DNA of 18,711 nucleotides from Actinomycetota bacterium (GCA_023488645.1 JAMDDL010000114.1:1-18711), one strand, 5' to 3'; numbered from the stretch's first letter, positions 8,870 through 16,120 are shown. The notes: a model not told the origin generated them from the sequence alone. Translations and numbers: made by a program.

Positions 8870-8945
8870 TGGAGCCGATGACCGGAATTGAACCGGTAAC
8901 CTACTCATTACGAATGAGTTGCTCTGCCAGTTGAGCTACATCGGC
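8870..8945 (-). tRNA. tRNA-Thr (anticodon CGT), CCA encoded
   Basis: Reads ACG threonine codons. The cloverleaf on the minus strand shows acceptor arms GCCGATG/CATCGGC (7 bp), D stem GCTC/GAGC, anticodon stem ACTCA/TGAGT enclosing loop TTCGTAA (anticodon CGT), and T stem ACCGG/CCGGT with loop TTCAATT. The discriminator base is T and the CCA tail is encoded in the DNA (8872-8870). It lies in a 185-base gap between the RicT-like gene and argS, on the same strand. An ACG-reading tRNA would be used rarely in such an AT-rich genome. Confidence 0.97.
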
Positions 8946-8954
8946 AGATTAAAT

Positions 8955-9833
8955 TCAGTCTATATAATCTTCCAAATCTGTCATTTCCAGATTTTCTCCA
9001 GTTTCCACTGGCACCTTTTCGGGAATTTCTCTTTCTTTGTCAATTTCAATCTCATCTATTGGAATACTTACCTTTGATTCATTTTCAAATTCCACAATTA
9101 TATTGGATTTTAAAGGCTCATAACTATATATTACTCCTTTTCCATAACTGCATTTTACAGGAGTGCCTCTTTCAGGAACTTTATCCATAAACTCCTTATA
9201 ACAATCATATTCATATTTTAAACAACACATCAGTCTCCCGCATATTCCTGAAATTTTTAAAGGATTTAGAGGAAGATTCTGATCCTTTGCCATCTTTATT
9301 GAAATTGATTCAAAATCTGTTAAAAAACTCTTACAACATAAATTCAGTCCACATGGACCAAGCCCTCCAACTATTTTAGCTTCATCTCTTACACCAATTT
9401 GTCTTAATTCAATCCTCATTTTAAAATGAGAAGCAAGTTCTTTCACCATTTCTCTAAAATCAACTCTTTTTTCAGAAGTAAAGTAAAAAATCATCTTGCT
9501 TTTATCAAAAATAATGTGGACATCTACAAGCTTCATGGGTAGTTCATATTTTTTAGCTAATTCTTCAAATTTCTTATATCCTTCCATTTCTTTTGCATCA
9601 TTTAATTCATCAACTGATAAATCATAATAAGTAGCTTTTCTTATAATTTTTTTTGTGGATAAAGAAATTTCGTTATCAGAAATTTTATTTGGATATGTAA
9701 CAACTTCTCCAATTTCTATGACATCTTCAAACCTGCAGATTACCTTATCTCCAACATTCAGTTCAATGTCACCAGAACCAAAATAATGTATATTTCCATT
9801 TTTTCGAAAAATGACACCTACAATTGTTGCCAT
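8955..9833 (-). CDS. ricT: PSP1-domain protein, RicT/YaaT-like
   Basis: In Bacillus subtilis RicT (YaaT) belongs to the RicA-RicF-RicT complex, which carries iron-sulfur clusters and helps RNase Y in mRNA maturation and in competence, sporulation and biofilm control. The 292-residue protein has an N-terminal beta domain, the PSP1 C-terminal domain (about 60-150), and then the cysteine-rich core. Cysteines are at 161, 166, 167, 198, 203, 204 and 211, in GLGPCGLNLCC and GICGRLMCCLKYEYDCY. This is the diagnostic pattern. ATG start with AGGTGA about 7 bases upstream. It starts 20 bases after holB, as in Bacillus where tmk, holB and yaaT cluster, so tmk-holB-ricT is likely one transcript. Partners RicA and RicF are not in the window, so the exact role here is inference. 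Confidence 0.88.
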   Translation of the reverse strand: MATIVGVIFRKNGNIHYFGSGDIELNVGDKVICRFEDVIEIGEVVTYPNKISDNEISLSTKKIIRKATYYDLSVDELNDAKEMEGYKKFEELAKKYELPMKLVDVHIIFDKSKMIFYFTSEKRVDFREMVKELASHFKMRIELRQIGVRDEAKIVGGLGPCGLNLCCKSFLTDFESISIKMAKDQNLPLNPLKISGICGRLMCCLKYEYDCYKEFMDKVPERGTPVKCSYGKGVIYSYEPLKSNIIVEFENESKVSIPIDEIEIDKEREIPEKVPVETGENLEMTDLEDYID

Positions 9834-9853
9834 TTATATCACCTCTTAATTTT

Positions 9854-10912
9854 TTAAGACTGAACAAATCCAAGAATTACTTTGTCCAGTGCAATTTCAT
9901 AATTAATTTCGTTACTAATATAAATCTTATTTTCTCTGACTGATTCTAAAAGATTAATATATTTATTTATATCTTCTAACTTATAGTTTTCAATAATAAT
10001 ATTATAATTATCCTTATAATGTAAGGCTTCTTTTTTTGCCCCTGCTATTGCAGCAACTATATCTTCAAGATAAGCAGCTATTATATCAAAAACATAGCTA
10101 ATAATTAAATTTGTTACTTTTTTAACTTTTCTTTCGTAATTACTATCAATTTTTTTTATAATTTTATTTATTTCATCTTCATCAAAACCACTTTTTCTAA
10201 CTATCTCAATAGCTTTTTTTTGCTCTTTTACAATTTCAGAACTGAATTCCGGAATAAAATTACTTACTTTTATAGAAAAATTTAATGCATTAAAAACATT
10301 TTTTCTGTCAGAAATTATGCTTTTCAGTAAATTTTCAACCTCATTTTTTATATAAATAAATTTTTCATTATAGCTTTCAGATCCATTACTGTTAAAAATC
10401 CAGTTAAAAATCTGGCATCTTGATTTAACTGTAGGAATTATTGCGTCAATATCTTCGGTAAGTAAAATAAATATACATTTTTCATCAGGAGGATCCTCAA
10501 GAGTTTTAAGCATTTTATTAAAAGTAATCCCTCCAAGACTTCCCATTAAATCTGCTTCTTTTATAATTGCAATTTTAAACTCATTATTAACTGAAGAAAT
10601 TGACATTTGATAAATAAGTCCTTCAATTTCTTCAACAAGAAATGAATTCCCGGCTGGTTCAAGAACATATAAATTCGGATTTTTGCCTTTAAGGATAGTT
10701 TTACATGTTTTGCACTCAAGGCATCCGTCTTTTTTACAATTTATGTTTGCTGCAAAATTAATAGCAATTTCAAAAAGAAGCTTCATATTCCCGCCATAAA
10801 AAAGATACGAATGGGAAATATTTTTATTTTTAAGCTCCTTGTTTAGAAGTTTTAAATTAATTATATTTAAAGGATTTTCTGATAAAAAACTAAAATTTTC
10901 AAAACTTAAAAT
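9854..10912 (-). CDS. holB: DNA polymerase III delta' subunit, probable ATT start
   Basis: Clamp-loader subunit that helps load the beta sliding clamp. The first ATG (10784-10786) would give a 310-residue protein missing the conserved N-terminus. The same frame stays open for 42 more codons upstream and encodes SFENF...SENPL, ELKNKNISHSYLFYGG, the normal start of the family. No ATG, GTG or TTG occurs in that stretch. ATT at 10912-10910, with GGAGAG 5 bases before it, gives 352 residues and overlaps tmk by 7 bases. Domain order from that start: degenerate, shortened P-loop (YGGNMK, 39-44; delta' does not need ATP), zinc-binding cysteines 59, 64, 67 and 70, SRC motif (164-166), then the helical C-terminal region. 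Followed 20 bases later by ricT. The alternative to an ATT start is -1 frameshifting from tmk. Confidence 0.87.
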   Translation of the reverse strand: MLSFENFSFLSENPLNIINLKLLNKELKNKNISHSYLFYGGNMKLLFEIAINFAANINCKKDGCLECKTCKTILKGKNPNLYVLEPAGNSFLVEEIEGLIYQMSISSVNNEFKIAIIKEADLMGSLGGITFNKMLKTLEDPPDEKCIFILLTEDIDAIIPTVKSRCQIFNWIFNSNGSESYNEKFIYIKNEVENLLKSIISDRKNVFNALNFSIKVSNFIPEFSSEIVKEQKKAIEIVRKSGFDEDEINKIIKKIDSNYERKVKKVTNLIISYVFDIIAAYLEDIVAAIAGAKKEALHYKDNYNIIIENYKLEDINKYINLLESVRENKIYISNEINYEIALDKVILGFVQS

Positions 10913-11637
10913 TTTAACTCTCCATTTAATTTTTTTTCAATAATTTCAAGTATTTCTTTGTTTATTTCTTCAATGGGTTTAATAAAATCATTTTTTATAC
11001 AATTAACTATATTCCATTGATATTTTCGGGCTGCTTTAATTGCAACATCATAAGTTTTTTTAAGATATTTAATATTTTTTTCATGAATATCTTTATCTTT
11101 TAAGCCGGTTATTTTATTTAATCTTTTGCTATTTAACTTTAAACAAAATTGGACAGGCATGCTTAAAAAAATAACAATATCCGGTTTTGGAAGATTAAGC
11201 TTGTTAAATTCCAGATCATATATCCACTCCATAAATTTTTGTCTTTCAATATCATCTTTAATTTTTGCAGCCTGATAAATCATATTTGAAGAAACATACC
11301 TGTCAGCAATAATAATTCCGCTACTATTATAAAAACTTTCCCAGGAAGTTTTATATGATGCAAATCTATCTGAAGCAAAAAAAAGTGAAGCTGCATAAGG
11401 GTTTACTGTAATAGGGTCTTCGCCAAATTTACCATTAAGATACATCTTTATAAGAGCTGATGAATCACTTTTATAATCAGGGAATTCAAGTTTCATTACT
11501 TTTAAATTCTTTTTTAAAAGCTGCTCAAAAACCATTTTTACCTGAGTTTCTTTACCGCTTGAATCAATACCCTCAATTACAATAAGAATTCCTTTGTTAG
11601 CTTTCAGGTTATTATTTTTTACATTATTATTTTTCAT
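10906..11637 (-). CDS. tmk: Thymidylate kinase
   Basis: Phosphorylates dTMP to dTDP for DNA synthesis. It is 243 residues, of the longer type whose N-terminal half reads EFPDYKSDSSALIKMYLNG and then VNPYAASLFFASDRFASY (79-95). The P-loop is GIDSSGKE (23-30); the usual GSGKTT is changed to SSGKET. The DR(Y/F) catalytic motif is ADRYVSSNMIYQ (111-122). ATG start; no clear Shine-Dalgarno. The first 15 residues (rich in Asn and Lys) precede the fold and may be an extension or a later true start. The 3' end overlaps the inferred holB start, and the holB ribosome binding site lies in its last codons. Confidence 0.93.
   Translation of the reverse strand: MKNNNVKNNNLKANKGILIVIEGIDSSGKETQVKMVFEQLLKKNLKVMKLEFPDYKSDSSALIKMYLNGKFGEDPITVNPYAASLFFASDRFASYKTSWESFYNSSGIIIADRYVSSNMIYQAAKIKDDIERQKFMEWIYDLEFNKLNLPKPDIVIFLSMPVQFCLKLNSKRLNKITGLKDKDIHEKNIKYLKKTYDVAIKAARKYQWNIVNCIKNDFIKPIEEINKEILEIIEKKLNGELKF
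10918..10923 (-). promoter_or_regulatory. Shine-Dalgarno for the holB ATT start
   Basis: GGAGAG on the minus strand within the last codons of tmk, separated by 5 bases (TTAAA) from an ATT codon that opens the holB frame. Spacing and strength match the sites of the TTG-started genes here (AGGAG or GGAG at 5-6 bases before argS, topA and the sugar kinase). It is the main evidence for the non-canonical start. Confidence 0.6.
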
Positions 11638-11888
11638 ATTTTTATTTTATATCTTTTTTAATTTTTTGATAACGTAAAATTATGGGTTTGTTAATAAACT
11701 CCTCACAATATTTATTATTTTTATTTATTAATAGTATTTACTGGTTTAATCAGCAAGCTTAAATATTGGCGTAATCTTTTTTTGTAAAAAATTTTTATAA
11801 ATTTTCTTAATTATTTTACTATATTGATTTTTAAATTAGATGATTTAATTTATAATTTATATATGTAAAACTTAATTAAAATTTTTAT

Positions 11889-12725
11889 ATGAAAAAAAAT
11901 ATTTCTTTAAAAACAAAAATATTTTTTTTAATAATTTTTATTTTTTCAATAACTTTAATTATTTCTGGCTGCGACAAAACCTTATTTGATATTTATACTC
12001 AGATAAACAGTGATTATTCAGGTGTTAGAACTATCGATATTGCAGTAAAAACTGAGTATATAAAGAGAGGCGAGGTATCAGTTGGCGGCGAGAAATCCTT
12101 ATTTGATAAAATATTTGCACTCCTGCCACAAGGAGAAATTAATACTTTTGAAAAAGATAATTACACGCATTTTGTTTCTAAAATTTATTTTAAGGATATC
12201 AATTTTCTTCAGCATGTATCTATAGATAATTTTTCAGAAGATCCCTCTGAAAGATTTTATGCAAAAATTGAAAAAAAGGATTCATTCTTTTACACACAAT
12301 ATTATTATTTAGATTATGTCGATATGAAAATTGATGATGCTGTAATAAAATCTGGCGGAGCCAATTCTGATTTTGCAAGACTTGATAATATCTTAAAATC
12401 TGACAAAGATATAATAAGCATAACTTATCAGGTAAAATTCCCGTTTAAAATAATAAAAAGCAATGCTGATGTTATTGGAAGCAGTAATATTGCAATCTGG
12501 AATCTAAGTTATGGGGAACAAAAACTTGTTAGTGTTGAAGGTAAAAAAATTAAATTTCTTCCTTATTTCTTACTCATAATTTTAGGTATTATTATTCTTT
12601 TCATTCTGTTTTTAATATTTGCAATAATTTTAACTTCAACAAGAAGAAAATTTGAAATTAAAAGAAGTAAGCCAATTTACAGTTATGATAATTATTTTAA
12701 AAAAAATAAAAAAGACAGGTATTAA
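11889..12725 (+). CDS. Putative lipoprotein with C-terminal membrane anchor, LppM (DUF3153)-like
   Basis: Function unknown. The 278-residue protein begins with a basic N-region and a hydrophobic stretch (11-26), then a lipobox ISGC with the lipidated Cys at 28. The body (29-222) is a predicted beta-rich extracytoplasmic domain beginning with a DIYTQINSDYSG segment and closing with a SNIAIWNLSYG segment. A strong transmembrane helix follows (about 224-249), then a basic cytoplasmic tail (TRRKFEIKRSK). Signal peptide, single beta-rich domain, then helix and basic tail is the layout of actinobacterial LppM/DUF3153 proteins, and short motifs resemble them, but I cannot confirm homology by eye. 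ATG start without a clear Shine-Dalgarno. The fumarase beta gene starts 20 bases downstream on the same strand, so the two may share a transcript. Divergent from tmk. Confidence 0.75.
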   Translation: MKKNISLKTKIFFLIIFIFSITLIISGCDKTLFDIYTQINSDYSGVRTIDIAVKTEYIKRGEVSVGGEKSLFDKIFALLPQGEINTFEKDNYTHFVSKIYFKDINFLQHVSIDNFSEDPSERFYAKIEKKDSFFYTQYYYLDYVDMKIDDAVIKSGGANSDFARLDNILKSDKDIISITYQVKFPFKIIKSNADVIGSSNIAIWNLSYGEQKLVSVEGKKIKFLPYFLLIILGIIILFILFLIFAIILTSTRRKFEIKRSKPIYSYDNYFKKNKKDRY

Positions 12726-12745
12726 AATATAAAACAAGTTCATTA

Positions 12746-13288
12746 ATGTTATATAAACTTAATACACCTCTAACAATTGAAAAAATAAAAAACATAAAAG
12801 CAAAAGATGAAATACTTTTAAGCGGTATAGTTTATGGAGCAAGAGATGCTGCTCATAAAAGACTGATAAATGCAATTAAAAACAATGAAAAACTTCCATT
12901 TGACTTAGAGAATGCAACAATATTTTATGTTGGACCTTCACCAACTCCTCCAGGTAAAAATAGTGGCGCTGCAGGACCTACAACCAGCGAAAGAATGGAT
13001 AAATTTTTAGAGCCTCTTTTAAAAAAAGGGCTTCGCGCTACAATAGGTAAAGGAGACAGAAGCCAGCAGGCAAAAGATTTTTTAAAAAAATATAATGCAA
13101 TTTATATGGTTACTCCAGGTGGAATTTCTGCCTTTCTTGCATCAAAAATTTTACAAATAAAGCCTATAGCTTATGAAGATTTAGGGCCTGAAGCTGTTTT
13201 TGAAATCCAGGTAAAAGACTTTCCTTTATTTATGGCTTACGACCTGGAAGGAAATGATATTTTTGTACTTGCCCGCCTTGCAGAATGA
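12746..13288 (+). CDS. Class I fumarate hydratase / L-tartrate dehydratase, beta subunit
   Basis: C-terminal swivelling half of the two-subunit, oxygen-sensitive Fe-S hydratase that interconverts fumarate and malate (or dehydrates tartrate). It is 180 residues, usual length. Motifs are LSGIVYGARDAAH (25-37), YVGPSPTPPG (61-70), GAAGPTTSERMD (74-85), IGKGDRS (100-106) and IAYEDLGPEAV (141-151). The protein ends GNDIFVLARLAE, a normal family ending, so it is intact. ATG start with no strong Shine-Dalgarno. The alpha subunit gene lies on the opposite strand and overlaps its last 52 bases, instead of sitting in tandem before it as is usual. Fumarase versus tartrate dehydratase cannot be told from sequence; fumarase is more likely in a core-metabolism setting. 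Confidence 0.92.
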   Translation: MLYKLNTPLTIEKIKNIKAKDEILLSGIVYGARDAAHKRLINAIKNNEKLPFDLENATIFYVGPSPTPPGKNSGAAGPTTSERMDKFLEPLLKKGLRATIGKGDRSQQAKDFLKKYNAIYMVTPGGISAFLASKILQIKPIAYEDLGPEAVFEIQVKDFPLFMAYDLEGNDIFVLARLAE

Positions 13289-14103
13289 CATAAAAAAAAT
13301 ACAGCAAGCGGTAAAGTTGCCATATGGCATGGCATGTATTCTATATTTACAGCTAATGCTGTAGTATCTCCACCTAAACCGGCAGGGCCAATACCTGTAA
13401 GATTAATTTCCTTTAATATATCTTTTTCAAGGTTGCTATATCTTTTATCAGGATTTTTAATATTTAAATTTCTAAAAGCAGCCTTCCTTGCAAGTTCTGT
13501 TACTTTTGAAGCACTGCTTCCAATTCCAATTCCAATAATTAAAGGCGGACAGCTTTTAGAAGCATTTTTAATTACAAGTTCTCTGACAAGAACAGTTATT
13601 TCTTCTGGAGTTGTTGATGGGTTAAGCATAAACAAATACGAACAATTATCACTCCCTCCTCCTTTTAGTGACACCTTAATTTCTGCGCCTTCAAATTCTG
13701 CTTCTTCAATACTTAATATTACCGGAGTATTTGTTAAAGTATTTTTTCTATCAAACAAAGGATCTGTTACTATTGACTTTCTTAAATAGCTTTTTAAATA
13801 GGTTTGTGCAACAGCAGAATTTATTTCATTTTCAATTCCATTTAAATTCTCAATGCATGTATTTCTTCCAATTGAAATTTCTACATAAGCTGTCCCGCAA
13901 TCCTGGCATAAAGGAATTCTTTGTGCTGATGCAGTTTTAGCATTTTTAATTATCAGATTTAATATTTTCCTGGCAGTTTCATTTTTTTCAACTGAATATG
14001 CATCAGAAATAGCTTTTAAAATATCAGGCGGCAGATTAAAACTTGCACTATTTATTAGTTTTTGAAGCTGCTTTTTTATTTTTATAATCTTTATAGTCTT
14101 CAT
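13237..14103 (-). CDS. Class I fumarate hydratase / L-tartrate dehydratase, alpha subunit
   Basis: Fe-S-bearing catalytic half of the two-subunit hydratase. It is 288 residues. The three cysteines expected to bind the [4Fe-4S] cluster are C66 (RIPLCQDCGTAYVE), C185 (SKSCPPLIIG) and C272 (LCHSARRA). GGGSDNCSYLFML (148-160) and GPAGLGGDTTALAV (239-252) are also family signatures. CQDCG replaces the common CQDTG. The 3' end overlaps the beta gene on the other strand. The C272 codon (13290-13288) shares a base with the beta stop, and residues 273-288, ending TKISFPSRS, are encoded antisense to beta. The ATG start lies 56 bases inside topA, with no clear Shine-Dalgarno, but the reading MKTIKIIKIKKQL fits the family N-terminus, so translational coupling to topA is likely. 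Confidence 0.92.
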   Translation of the reverse strand: MKTIKIIKIKKQLQKLINSASFNLPPDILKAISDAYSVEKNETARKILNLIIKNAKTASAQRIPLCQDCGTAYVEISIGRNTCIENLNGIENEINSAVAQTYLKSYLRKSIVTDPLFDRKNTLTNTPVILSIEEAEFEGAEIKVSLKGGGSDNCSYLFMLNPSTTPEEITVLVRELVIKNASKSCPPLIIGIGIGSSASKVTELARKAAFRNLNIKNPDKRYSNLEKDILKEINLTGIGPAGLGGDTTALAVNIEYMPCHMATLPLAVFFLCHSARRASTKISFPSRS

Positions 14104-16120
14104 TTTTAGAAGGACACTGGGGATTTATACATAAATCCCATGGTCTTTTACCCTTTCTTATTACCTTTATTACGGGAAATCCACATATCTTACAGGTGTC
14201 TTCAGTTGTAATAATGAGGCCGTTTTGTGGTATTGAAAATGTTCTTTTACAAGCAGGATAATTCGAACAACCAATAAATTTTTTATGTGTTTTAAAAGAT
14301 GACCTTATCATTAAATTTCCATCACAACCTGGTTCAGGGCATTTTCCGACTATCCCGTCTTCTTTAATACTATCTCTTATTGCTTTTCCTATTTCTTCTT
14401 TTTTCTGGTTAAGAATATTTATTATTTCCTTTAAGGCTTTTCTTGAGATATCAATTACTTTATTTTTTTCCAGATCGCCATTTGCAATTCCATCCATATC
14501 AACTTCAAGCTCTGCTGTCATACCAGGGCTTGTTATTTTTTCAGCATGTTCTTTTAGCGCTTTTATAACTGCTATTGCTTTTTTACTTGGCTCCAGCGGG
14601 TTCCCTTTAATATATCCCCTGGTTATAAGATTTTGAATTATATTGTGTCTTGTTGCTTTTGTTCCTAAATTAAGCTCTTCCATTTTTTCTACAAGTTTTG
14701 CCTGAGTATATCTTGAAGGCGGTTTTGTTTCTTTTGCAAGTATTTCCTTGTTTAAAACTGTTACTTTTTCACCTTCTGCAAGTTCGGGAAGAATTATATC
14801 AACATGCTTATAATAAGGATAATATTTTGTCCAACCTTCCCTGATAATATTTGAACCATTGGAAATAAACTTTTCTCTTCCTATATCAATATTTACAACC
14901 ATGTTTTTTATAAGAGCTTCAGGAAGAAGGGTACATATAAACCTTCTTACAATAAGTTCATATAATTTCCATTCATCTTCGGTAAGATTTTCACGGGAAG
15001 CAACTGAAGCAGGATAAATTGGAGGATGATCAGTTGTTTTTTTATTACCTCTTGTTGGCTTAATTACTTTAAGCGATAAAACTTCCTGGGTCATTTCCTT
15101 AAAATCACTTGCGGCAGATAAAGTCTTTAAAATTTCTTTTAAATTTATCGAATCAGGATAAACAGTATTATCAGTTCTTGGATAACTGATATAACCATTC
15201 ATATATAAATTTTCTGCAGTATTTATTGTTTTCTGTGCAGTAAAACCTAATGCACTTGCAGCAACAATCAGTCCTGTAGTATTTAAAGGTGATGGTGGCT
15301 TTAAAGGCCTTACTGATTTCTTTATGTAAATAATTTCACCTGAGGAAGGAAGCTTTTCAAATATTTTTCTTGCTTCATTTTCATCAGTAAATCTTTTTTT
15401 ATGATGAAGAGCATCAAATTCCTGTTGCTTTTCATTAGCAAGCCTTACTTTAATTTGCCAGTAAGGAGTTTTTACAAAATTATTAATTTCAATTTCTCTT
15501 TCAACTATTAAAGCAAGAGTTGGAGTTTGAACACGTCCTACAGATAAATATTTGTCTTTTAGCTGATATGATGCAAGTGAAATAAATCTTGTTAAAACTG
15601 CTCCCCAAATTAAATCAATATCCTGTCTTGCCATACCTGCAAAAGCAAGATTTGTATCAATATCATGCAGATTTGCAAATGCAGATTTTATATCTTTATT
15701 GGTTATAGCGGAAAATTTTGCTCTTTTTACAGGAATCTCACCCAAATTATCCCTGATTAATTGAAACGCATCATAGCCAATAAGTTCTCCTTCTCTGTCA
15801 TAATCTGTGGCAATTATAATCTCATCAGCTTCTTTTGCAACTTTAGTTAAAGCTTTTATTATCTGTTTTTCAATAGGTATTTTTACAGTTTGTGCATTTA
15901 TAAGATTTTCAGGAGGAATTTTTATCCAATTTGAATATTCATCAGGAAATTCAACCTGAAGAATATGACCTTTTAATCCTATTGTTTTAAAGTTACCTTC
16001 AGGATTTGTAAAACTATGGACAGGAACGTTATATATTTTTTCTTCCTTAACGCCATTGCCTGATAATATTTGGGCAATTCTTTTAGCTGCAATTTCTTTT
16101 TCGCTAATTATTAATTTCAA
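14048..16120 (-). CDS. topA: DNA topoisomerase I (type IA), archaeal-type
   Basis: Relaxes negative supercoils by cutting and rejoining one strand. It is 690 residues. The Toprim domain opens MKLIISEKEIAAKRIAQILS and contains GLKGHILQVEFPDEYSNW (48-65) and the metal-binding ATDYDREGE (104-112). SVGRVQTPTL (193-202) and the nucleophile Tyr313 in YISYPRTDN follow, then DHPPIYP (364-370) and GTKATRH (486-492). Two C4 zinc ribbons close the protein (Cys 594/599/618/624 and 643/646/664/669). The N-terminus and the GHIL...FP...Y..W block resemble archaeal TopA more than the usual bacterial enzyme, which opens with a VIVESPAKA-type sequence. TTG start with GGAG 6 bases upstream. Overlaps fumarase alpha. 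Lying upstream of tmk-holB, it occupies the place of topA in actinobacterial genomes. Archaeal origin is inference. Confidence 0.92.
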   Translation of the reverse strand: MKLIISEKEIAAKRIAQILSGNGVKEEKIYNVPVHSFTNPEGNFKTIGLKGHILQVEFPDEYSNWIKIPPENLINAQTVKIPIEKQIIKALTKVAKEADEIIIATDYDREGELIGYDAFQLIRDNLGEIPVKRAKFSAITNKDIKSAFANLHDIDTNLAFAGMARQDIDLIWGAVLTRFISLASYQLKDKYLSVGRVQTPTLALIVEREIEINNFVKTPYWQIKVRLANEKQQEFDALHHKKRFTDENEARKIFEKLPSSGEIIYIKKSVRPLKPPSPLNTTGLIVAASALGFTAQKTINTAENLYMNGYISYPRTDNTVYPDSINLKEILKTLSAASDFKEMTQEVLSLKVIKPTRGNKKTTDHPPIYPASVASRENLTEDEWKLYELIVRRFICTLLPEALIKNMVVNIDIGREKFISNGSNIIREGWTKYYPYYKHVDIILPELAEGEKVTVLNKEILAKETKPPSRYTQAKLVEKMEELNLGTKATRHNIIQNLITRGYIKGNPLEPSKKAIAVIKALKEHAEKITSPGMTAELEVDMDGIANGDLEKNKVIDISRKALKEIINILNQKKEEIGKAIRDSIKEDGIVGKCPEPGCDGNLMIRSSFKTHKKFIGCSNYPACKRTFSIPQNGLIITTEDTCKICGFPVIKVIRKGKRPWDLCINPQCPSKNEDYKDYKNKKAASKTNK

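Noticed and set aside
10784..10786. ATG as the holB start
   Set aside because: It would remove about 42 residues that match the conserved delta' N-terminus and has no ribosome binding site.
11824..11856. TTGATT and a perfect TATAAT upstream of the lipoprotein gene as a sigma-70 promoter
   Set aside because: Spacing is 21 bases, too long, and TATAAT-like hexamers are expected often in DNA this AT-rich. The 247-base gap must hold divergent promoters, but I cannot place them.
13334..13789. Plus-strand open frame of 151 codons inside fumarase alpha
   Set aside because: Antisense shadow of the conserved Fe-S hydratase gene.
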